Shown: in pieces, positions 5,831 through 6,380 of the stretch
How the letters are laid out: each line of letters starts with the position of its first letter
How positions within the stretch are numbered: position 1 is the stretch's first letter
Assembly: GCA_040392805.1 (NCBI GenBank)
Contig: JBEBVI010000246.1
Location: forward strand, 1-6,380
Source: Taibaiella helvus_B
GTDB lineage: Bacteria; Bacteroidota; Bacteroidia; Chitinophagales; Chitinophagaceae
Reading direction: 5' to 3'
DNA length: 6,380 nt
The notes under the pieces: model-generated
The model's database searches: none
What the model saw: the letters and a program-made list of their open reading frames with translations, nothing else
Told to the model about the DNA's origin: nothing
Program-made: the position numbers and the translations under genes

Positions 5831-6380
5831 ATGAATATTAATAAAATTTTAAACGCCGACTACCTCGACATTCTTTATGAAGGACGTAATAAAGAATACG
5901 GTGGCTATGAACTGCGTAAAAAATACAGAAAGCGCATGACAATAGCCGGCCTGATCGCTATGATCCTGGTTGGTGGCATATTTGGTTCTACGCTGATCAA
6001 GCCGAAAAAAGAAGCTATAGTAGAAGCGCCGCCTGTTATAAAGGACGTTAAGCTAACAGATCCACCACCCGTGGATCCTAAAAAACCACCACCACCACCA
6101 CCTGTTGCACCACCGGCTCCGGTGAAACCTACAGTTAAATTTACACCACCGGTCATTAAGAAAAATGAGGAAGTGAGGGAAGAAGAAAAACCCGAGCCGC
6201 CTAAGCCGGAAGAAAATAAAGTGGTAGGTCCGAAAACGATGGCCGGTTCCGATAGCCCCGATGCAATTGACCCGAGTTTGAATACAAACCCCGGAACAGG
6301 TAAAGGAGGCCCTATAGATGCCGGTCCGCCTAAGGAGGAAATATTCAGGTCGGTAGAGCAGATGCCTGAAGCTCCGTTTG
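5831..6380 (+). CDS. tonB: TonB energy-transducing protein (partial, cut by window end)
   Basis: The frame is open from ATG 5831 to the last base, 183 codons so far. The cytoplasmic start, residues 1-35, contains DILYEGRNKEYGGYELRKKY (13-32), the Bacteroidota TonB signature. One membrane helix follows (about 36-56), then a Pro/Lys/Glu-rich periplasmic arm (58-135) with six prolines in a row at 86-91, encoded by (CCA)5-CCT. A Gly/Asp/Ser/Asn/Pro linker follows, and the visible end IFRSVEQMPEAPF is where the C-terminal domain that grips TonB boxes of outer-membrane transporters normally begins; that domain lies beyond the window. The protein should carry proton-motive energy from ExbB/ExbD across the periplasm to SusC/FhuA-type transporters. 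No histidine is present in the membrane helix, unlike the Ser16/His20 face of E. coli TonB. It is the fourth gene of the operon. Confidence 0.92.
   Translation, partial: MNINKILNADYLDILYEGRNKEYGGYELRKKYRKRMTIAGLIAMILVGGIFGSTLIKPKKEAIVEAPPVIKDVKLTDPPPVDPKKPPPPPPVAPPAPVKPTVKFTPPVIKKNEEVREEEKPEPPKPEENKVVGPKTMAGSDSPDAIDPSLNTNPGTGKGGPIDAGPPKEEIFRSVEQMPEAPF

Noticed and set aside
5905..6156. Minus-strand Gly/Thr-rich open frame opposite tonB
   Set aside because: It is the complement of the CCA/CCG proline codons of tonB, which always give Gly-rich translations, and the plus-strand gene is clear.

Overview
The window looks like ordinary chromosomal DNA of a Bacteroidota bacterium, possibly near the Chitinophagaceae; the family-level guess is inference from protein style only. 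Reasons for Bacteroidota: the TonB protein begins with the cytoplasmic segment DILYEGRNKEYGGYELRKKY typical of that phylum; the TonB energising module is laid out exbB-exbD-exbD-tonB; there are no Shine-Dalgarno sequences, only A/T-rich leaders; and several upstream regions carry the TAnnTTTG -7 element of the Bacteroidota primary sigma factor.

Layout. (1) 1-33, minus strand: the first 11 codons of a gene that runs off the left edge, with a -7-like element at 78-85. (2) 34-300: a spacer holding an open minus-strand stretch (173-325) without a start codon, perhaps a gene remnant. (3) 301-1359, plus: an AI-2E/PerM-family polytopic membrane protein. (4) 1360-1625: a 266-bp spacer with weak hairpin structure just after the stop codon, a striking dyad made of two head-to-head DnaA-box-like 9-mers (1407-1428), a candidate promoter (1437-1466) and a perfect 7-bp hairpin (1523-1541). 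(5) 1626-3440, plus: mutL, starting at GTG, coding a full-length mismatch-repair ATPase whose C-terminal domain lacks the known MutL endonuclease motifs. (6) 3441-3616: a spacer with one exact and one near-consensus Bacteroidota promoter. (7) 3617 to the right edge, plus: exbB, exbD, a second exbD, and tonB cut off by the window end; gaps of 61, 39 and 56 bp suggest one operon.

How the genes work together. ExbB and the two ExbD proteins should form the inner-membrane proton channel that energises TonB, whose proline-rich arm crosses the periplasm to pull on SusC/FhuA-type outer-membrane transporters. MutL and the AI-2E protein have no evident functional link with it or with each other.

I found no convincing undescribed multi-gene system. 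The best leads are the DnaA-box dyad upstream of mutL, the missing endonuclease residues and long homopolymer runs in mutL, and the open minus-strand remnant beside the first full gene.
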